Below, one piece after another: positions 1 through 6,330 of a stretch of 6,330 bases of DNA. The position numbers and the translations under genes were made by a program. How positions within the stretch are numbered: position 1 is the stretch's first letter; each line of letters begins with the position of its first letter. The stretch lies in NCBI GenBank assembly GCA_019751575.1, contig JAIENF010000212.1, positions 1-6,330 on the forward strand, written 5' to 3'. This stretch comes from Burkholderiales bacterium. GTDB taxonomy: Bacteria > Pseudomonadota > Gammaproteobacteria > Burkholderiales > CAIKXV01. The notes below the pieces were generated by a model. That model made no database searches, was not told where the DNA came from, and saw nothing but the letters and a program-made list of their open reading frames with translations.

Positions 1-16
1 TGCACCCGCGCCGCCC

Positions 17-1222
17 ATGAGAGGGACCCCGCGCCCGCTGAAGCTCATCGTCCTGATGAGCGTGCTGACCCATGTCGGGTTCGGGGGCAGCCGCGTGCTG
101 TCGTCATTGTTCGCGCTGGACCTCGACGCCAGCCCGTTGATGATCGGCGTGGTGGTGTCGCTCTACGCGCTGCTGCCGTTCTTCCTCGCGGTCTGGGCCG
201 GGCAGGTGGTCGACCGGGTAGGCATGCGCCTGCCGCTGGTGTTCGGCGCGGTGATGGTGCTGGGCGGCCTGCTGATCCCGTGGTTCTTCCCGAACGTGCT
301 CGGCATCTGCGTCTCGGCCAGCGTGCTGGGCGTGGGCTTCATGGCCTGGCAGGTCGCGGCACAGACGATGACCGGCTCGCTCAGCGGTCCCGAGAGCCGC
401 GCGCAGAACTTCGCGCTGCTCGGCATGGGCTTTTCGCTGTCCGGCCTGCTCGGGCCGCTGGTCACCGGCTTCTCGATCGACCTGATCGGCTACCGCGCGA
501 GCTACCTGGTGCTGGCCTCGATGCCGCTGGTCGCGCTGGTCGCCGTCTGGTGGTTCCCGGGATGGATCCCGCAGCGCCGGGCCTCGGCCAAGCGCGGCGG
601 CCCGAAGACCAGTTCGCTGGACCTCTGGCGCATCCCGGCGCTCAAGCGCACCTTCTTCGCCGGCGGCGTGATCGCGACCGCCTGGGACCTGTTCAACTTC
701 TTCCTGCCGGTATACGCACGCTCGATCGGCCATTCGGCCTCGGCGATCGGCATCATCATGGCCACCTTCGCCAGCGCCACCTTCGTCGTGCGCCTGGTGG
801 CCGCGAAGCTCGCGGCGAAGCATGGCGAGGGGCCGGTGCTCGCGTGGGCGATCTTCACCACCGGCATCGCCTATGCGCTGCTGCCGTTCTTCACCGGCGG
901 CCTCGCGCTGGCGGTGATCGCCTTCGTGCTCGGGCTGGGCTGCGGCTGCGCCCAGCCGCTGTCGATGACGCTGATCTACAACCTGTCGCCGAAGGGCAGG
1001 GCCGGCGAGGGCACCGGCATCCGGGTGATGATCAACCAGCTCACCCATGTGACGATCCCGATCGCGTTCGGCGCCATGGCCAGCGTCACCGGCTACATCC
1101 CGGTGTTCCTCGGCTGCGCGGCGATGCTGTTCGGCGGCGGCGAGTTCTACCGCCGCTCGTCGAAGAAGGATCCGGCCGCACCGCAGTCGCCCGGGCCGCC
1201 GCCGTCGACCACGTCTGGGTGA
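17..1222 (+). CDS. Major facilitator superfamily (MFS) transporter, start uncertain
   Basis: A 401-residue inner-membrane protein that probably moves a small solute or drug by proton coupling; the substrate cannot be read from the sequence. About twelve hydrophobic segments are visible, near residues 9-32, 40-61, 72-91, 93-118, 131-155, 158-180, 213-235, 241-267, 272-292, 295-321, 335-358 and 360-376, with a basic cytoplasmic loop at 181-212 joining the two six-helix halves. The loop between helices 2 and 3 carries the MFS signature motif A as GQVVDRVGMR (residues 62-71). A degenerate copy, GRAGEGTGIR, lies at 327-336 in the second half. The C-terminus is a short Pro/Ser-rich tail. No Shine-Dalgarno sequence precedes the ATG at 17 and the frame stays open to the window edge, so the gene could begin further left; ATG at 56 is a less likely internal alternative. 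It converges with the Bug gene, 25 bases apart. MFS membership is confident; the subfamily is unknown. Confidence 0.9.
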   Translation: MRGTPRPLKLIVLMSVLTHVGFGGSRVLSSLFALDLDASPLMIGVVVSLYALLPFFLAVWAGQVVDRVGMRLPLVFGAVMVLGGLLIPWFFPNVLGICVSASVLGVGFMAWQVAAQTMTGSLSGPESRAQNFALLGMGFSLSGLLGPLVTGFSIDLIGYRASYLVLASMPLVALVAVWWFPGWIPQRRASAKRGGPKTSSLDLWRIPALKRTFFAGGVIATAWDLFNFFLPVYARSIGHSASAIGIIMATFASATFVVRLVAAKLAAKHGEGPVLAWAIFTTGIAYALLPFFTGGLALAVIAFVLGLGCGCAQPLSMTLIYNLSPKGRAGEGTGIRVMINQLTHVTIPIAFGAMASVTGYIPVFLGCAAMLFGGGEFYRRSSKKDPAAPQSPGPPPSTTSG

Positions 1223-1247
1223 CGGCGGCGATGCGGGGCGGGCGGGC

Positions 1248-2266
1248 TCAGTCCGGCTTGATGCCGGCTTCCTTCACCAGCTTCGCCATGCGCGCGACTT
1301 CCGAGCGGACGAAGGCGGTCGCTTCCTCGGGGGACGCGTTGGCCATCAGCTCGATCCCGAGTTCGCCCATCCGGCTGCGCAGCTCCGGGTGCTTCACCGC
1401 CGCCGCGATCGCCGCATGCATCCGTGCCACGATGGCCGCCGGTACCGCCGCCGGCGCCAGCACCGCGTTGAAGGTCGACGCCTCGTAGCCGGGGTAGCCC
1501 GACTCGGCGATGGTCGGCACGTCGGGCAGCAGCACCGAGCGCCGGGCGCTGGTGACGCCGAGCGCGCGCACCTTGCCGCTGCGGATCAGCGGGATCGAGG
1601 TGCTCACCTGGTCGAACAGCACCGACACATGGCCGCCCATCAGGTCGATCAGCGCCAGCGCATTGCCCTTGTACGGCACGTGCGTGACCTCGATGCCTGC
1701 CGCACGGCTGAAGCCGACCGAGGCGATATGGCCGGTGCTGCCCGACCCTGACATCGCGACGTTGACCTGCCCGGGCCGGGCCTTCGCCAGCTTGACCAGG
1801 TCCTGCACCGTCTTCACCGGCATCGCCGGGCTCACCACCAGCACCTGCGGGATGTTGGCGATCACGCTGGCGGTGACGAAATCCTTCACCGGATCGTAGG
1901 GTACGTTCGGCAGCACGCTGGGCACGGTGACGAAGGTGTTGGAGATCGACAGCCAGGTGTAGCCGTCGGCCGGACCGCGCGCGACGACTTCGGAACCGAC
2001 CACGCCACCCACGCCGGGCCGGTTCTCGACCACCACCGGCTGGCCGATCTCGAGGGCGACCCGCTGCATCACGTTGCGCGCGATCAGGTCCTGGTTGCCG
2101 CCGGGCGCCAGCGGCACGATCAGGCGCACCGGCTTGGCCGGCCATGCGGCCTGCGCGCCGGCCTGGGACCCCGGCTGTGCCATCGCCGCGATCGGGCAGA
2201 GCAGCAGTGCCGCCAGCACGGCGGCACCGCCGGTCTCGGCGACGCCAGCGTTCGATTGCCTGTCCA

Positions 2267-2267
<1 letters not shown>
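1248..2267 (-). CDS. Bug/TctC-family periplasmic solute-binding protein (tripartite tricarboxylate transporter type)
   Basis: A 339-residue extracytoplasmic receptor that captures a small, usually carboxylated solute in the periplasm. Residues 14-30 form a hydrophobic signal segment ending in AMA, with likely cleavage before Gln31. The n-region is unusually poor in positive charge (one Arg against Asp2 and Glu11). Family hallmarks follow in order: WPAKPVRLIVPLAPGG (42-57), the ENRPGVGG loop (81-88), ADGYT (100-104), YDPVKDF (124-130), THVPYKG (195-201) and LLPDVPTIAESGYPGYE (246-262). Length is normal for the family. The ATG is chosen because GAGGAG lies six bases upstream and the start overlaps the stop of the preceding amidohydrolase as TGATG, which indicates translational coupling. 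Membrane partners TctA and TctB are absent here, as is common for orphan Bug genes, so it may borrow another permease or act as a sensor. The ligand is unknown; the neighbouring lactonase-like enzyme suggests an aromatic- or sugar-acid-derived carboxylate. Confidence 0.93.
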
Positions 2268-4548
<2,281 letters not shown>

Positions 4549-4559
4549 CCGCCCCGGCT

Positions 4560-6092
4560 TCAGCGCCCCTTCAGCGACGGGGCCCGTTCGCCACGCGGGA
4601 TGAGTGCGATCTCGTCGCGCAGGCTCTCGAACGCGGGCCGGTGCGGCGGCTCTATCCGCTGCAGGATGTCGAAGTACTGGCGCACGTTCTCGGTGAGGAT
4701 CACCGCCTCGCCGCCGCGCGCATAGCCGAACTTGGTGACTGCGGCATGCTCCGGTCGCATCAGCAGCGGCAGAACCTGCTTCATGTTCACCCACACGTTC
4801 GGGTCGAGCTTGAGCGAGCGCGCGATCGAGCGCGCGTCCTCGAGGTGGCCGAATCCGATGTTGTAGGCCGCCAGTGCGATCCAGGTGCGGTCCGGCTCCG
4901 AGGCGCGCTGCAGCAGGTCGCGCAGCATCGCGAAGTAACGCGCGCCACCCAGGATGTTCTCGCGCGGATCGAGCAGGTTCTTCACGCCCATCTGCGCGGC
5001 GGTGTCGTCCTGCATCATCATCAGGCCGCGCACGCCGGTCGGCGAAACCGCGTTCGGATCCCAGTGGGATTCCTGGAAGCCCAGGGCCGCGATCAGCCGC
5101 CAGTCGATGCCGGTCAGGTCCTGTGCGTCCTGGAAATGCTTGCGGTAGAGCGGCAGCACGGTGCGCACCCGGCTCATGAAGTGCGCGATGTCCGCATCGG
5201 TCAGCCGCTGCAGGTGGCCGTAGTAGCGATCGATCAGCCGGGTCAGCGTGGCGTCGCGGCGGATGCGCCCGAAGAAGGCGTCCAGCTGCTTCACCAGTGC
5301 GGGGTCTGCGTTCTTCGGCAGCGCCCAGGCCAGTTTTCGTGGCTGTCCGATCGCGAATGCGGTGGCGATCGTCGGATGGAAGTTTCGCGCGACATCGATG
5401 GCATGTGATTCTGCGACCGCGAAGTCGGCGAGTCCTCCGGCAACGCGTCCTGCCATTTCCTCTGCGTCGCGTGCAACGACTTCGCTCCAGGCGAGCTTCG
5501 GCAGCTTTTCCTGGATGCGCTCCAGTTCGGGGATGGCGAGCGAACCCGCAAGCACCTCGACCCGCTTGCCTACGAGGTTGCCGAGGCCGCGCGGGCGCTG
5601 CATCTCGGTGTCGTAGACGACCTCGAGCGAAACCTCCTGGTAACTCGGGCCGAAGGTGAACAGCTTCGACGCCTCCGGCGTGATGATGAGCCCGGCGGCG
5701 GCGATATGGCCTTCGCCGCGCGCGAGCGCCGGCAACACCGCGGCGAAGCTCGGCAGCGCGATGAATCGCACCTTGTAGCCGGCCTCGGCCGCGAAGCGCG
5801 TGACCAGTTCGTACTCGAGGCCGGTATGGCGCCCTTCCGCATCCTGGTAGAAGGTGGTCGCGCTCTGGTGGGTGAGCACGACCAGTTCCCCGCCCGGTAC
5901 CAGGGGCGCAACGACGTCGACGGCCGGTTCAGTCTTTCCGCAGCCGGCGAGTGCGGCCAGCAGCACCAGCGGCGCGGATCGACGCGCGACCGGCCTGCTG
6001 CGGGCGAGCGCGCCCCACACCAGCAACCGCAGCGACGGTACGACCAGGCACAGCGACAGCAGAGACAGAAACAGAGTCAGCGACAGAGGCAT
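4560..6092 (-). CDS. mltF: Membrane-bound lytic murein transglycosylase F (MltF-type)
   Basis: A 510-residue envelope protein that cleaves the MurNAc-GlcNAc bond of peptidoglycan non-hydrolytically, giving 1,6-anhydromuramyl ends. It has the two-domain MltF architecture. Residues about 69-292 are a family 3 solute-binding-protein-like domain (GLEYELVTRFA at 91-101, GLIITPEASKLFTFGPSY at 134-151), which in MltF is regulatory. Residues about 325-450 are an SLT domain with catalytic Glu341 in GFQESHWDPNAVSPTGVRGLMMM, and the AAYNIGFGHLEDA segment (408-420). A lipobox LAGC places the lipidated Cys at 51, which is late for a signal peptide. An extra hydrophobic stretch (3-28) precedes it, so a GTG start at 6020 (Cys at 27) is an alternative. 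ATG at 6092 is preferred because AGGGA lies six bases upstream; ATG at 6131 is also possible. A longer reading to 6317 would run backwards through the tRNA and is rejected. The gene converges on serS with 11 bases between stops. Confidence 0.93.
   Translation of the reverse strand: MPLSLTLFLSLLSLCLVVPSLRLLVWGALARSRPVARRSAPLVLLAALAGCGKTEPAVDVVAPLVPGGELVVLTHQSATTFYQDAEGRHTGLEYELVTRFAAEAGYKVRFIALPSFAAVLPALARGEGHIAAAGLIITPEASKLFTFGPSYQEVSLEVVYDTEMQRPRGLGNLVGKRVEVLAGSLAIPELERIQEKLPKLAWSEVVARDAEEMAGRVAGGLADFAVAESHAIDVARNFHPTIATAFAIGQPRKLAWALPKNADPALVKQLDAFFGRIRRDATLTRLIDRYYGHLQRLTDADIAHFMSRVRTVLPLYRKHFQDAQDLTGIDWRLIAALGFQESHWDPNAVSPTGVRGLMMMQDDTAAQMGVKNLLDPRENILGGARYFAMLRDLLQRASEPDRTWIALAAYNIGFGHLEDARSIARSLKLDPNVWVNMKQVLPLLMRPEHAAVTKFGYARGGEAVILTENVRQYFDILQRIEPPHRPAFESLRDEIALIPRGERAPSLKGR
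6051..6087. repeat. Low-complexity CAG/GACAG-rich tract in the mltF leader
   Basis: The plus strand reads as an imperfect series of CAG and GACAG units, with two identical copies of CAGCGACAG at 6051-6059 and 6078-6086. On the minus strand it encodes the Leu/Ser-rich start of the MltF protein (residues 2-14). It may be simply a hydrophobic coding segment rich in CTG and TCG codons. Confidence 0.45.
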
Positions 6093-6098
6093 CGGCTT

Positions 6099-6103
6099 TC
6101 CCT
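6099..6103 (-). promoter_or_regulatory. Probable Shine-Dalgarno sequence for mltF
   Basis: AGGGA on the minus strand, followed by AAG, lies six bases before the ATG at 6092-6090. No comparable purine run precedes the alternative GTG at 6020, which favours the longer N-terminus. Confidence 0.55.
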
Positions 6104-6222
6104 GGTGTCCGACGGGCCGCGATTGTCCCATGCCCCCCGCCGGGCGGTTGCGGGTTAAGTCACGGTGCGGATGTCCGATACGACACACCTGCCGGGGCGC
6201 TGGCGCGAAACGCGGATGCGTG

Positions 6223-6228
6223 TAAAAT
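6223..6228 (+). promoter_or_regulatory. Probable -10 box of the tRNA-Ser promoter
   Basis: TAAAAT, directly preceded by TG, sits ten bases before the tRNA 5' end. Transcription should start about four bases before the mature end. The stretch between box and tRNA is almost entirely G/C (ccggcctccc), the kind of discriminator found at stringently controlled stable-RNA promoters. A -35 match is weak: CTGGCG at 6200-6205, 17 bases upstream. Confidence 0.6.
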
Positions 6229-6238
6229 CCGGCCTCCC

Positions 6239-6330
<92 letters not shown>

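Noticed and set aside
104..1048. 314-residue minus-strand open frame opposite the MFS gene
   Set aside because: It is rich in Arg, His, Gln and Glu with no recognisable domain, the usual antisense shadow of a GC-rich gene. The plus strand encodes a clear transporter.
1223..1247. Terminator between the converging MFS and Bug genes
   Set aside because: The 25 bases are G-rich without a hairpin followed by a T or A run.
280..1488. 402-residue plus-strand frame across the MFS gene and into the Bug gene
   Set aside because: The translation is Arg/Ala/Gly/His-rich and matches nothing. It crosses the convergent junction between two well-supported genes in other frames.
4565..4583. GCCCC/GGGGC hairpin as an intrinsic terminator for serS or mltF
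   Set aside because: Short stem, long loop, no U-run, and it lies in mltF coding sequence.

Overview
The window is GC-rich, densely packed bacterial chromosome. It holds five protein genes, one tRNA gene and no gene-free stretch longer than about 150 bases. The best guess for the source is a Betaproteobacterium, most likely Burkholderiales. The reasons are a Bug/TctC-type periplasmic binding protein (a family greatly expanded in that order) coupled to a LigI-like hydrolase, strong G/C bias at third codon positions, and TAAAAT/TAGAAT-type -10 boxes. This is inference from gene content, not a phylogenetic result.

Layout from left to right. (1) 17-1222, plus strand: a 12-helix major facilitator transporter whose true start may lie left of the window. 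(2) 1248-2267 and 2267-3160, minus strand: a two-gene operon. The upstream gene is a metal-independent-type amidohydrolase resembling 2-pyrone-4,6-dicarboxylate lactonase (LigI). The downstream gene is a Bug solute-binding protein. They overlap by one base (TGATG), so they are probably translationally coupled. (3) 3161-3252: a 92-base divergent spacer with a TAGAAT box facing serS. (4) 3253-4548, plus strand: serS, seryl-tRNA synthetase. (5) 4560-6092, minus strand: an MltF-type lytic transglycosylase, convergent with serS across 11 bases. (6) 6093-6238: a 146-base spacer with the tRNA promoter. (7) 6239-6328, plus strand: tRNA-Ser(CGA) with encoded CCA, two bases before the window ends.

How the genes fit together. 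The Bug protein and the lactonase-like enzyme look like a capture-and-hydrolyse module for an organic acid or lactone. The membrane partners TctA/TctB are not in the window. The MFS gene converges on this operon and may or may not belong to it. serS and tRNA-Ser are functional partners (the enzyme charges the tRNA) on the same strand, separated only by the opposing mltF gene. mltF is a cell-wall housekeeping function.

I found no CRISPR array, insertion sequence, phage gene, toxin-antitoxin pair or convincing intrinsic terminator. This is mostly an ordinary region. The points worth a second look are the conservation of LigI ligand residues in the amidohydrolase, its TTG start, the N-terminus of the MltF protein and the serS/tRNA-Ser neighbourhood.
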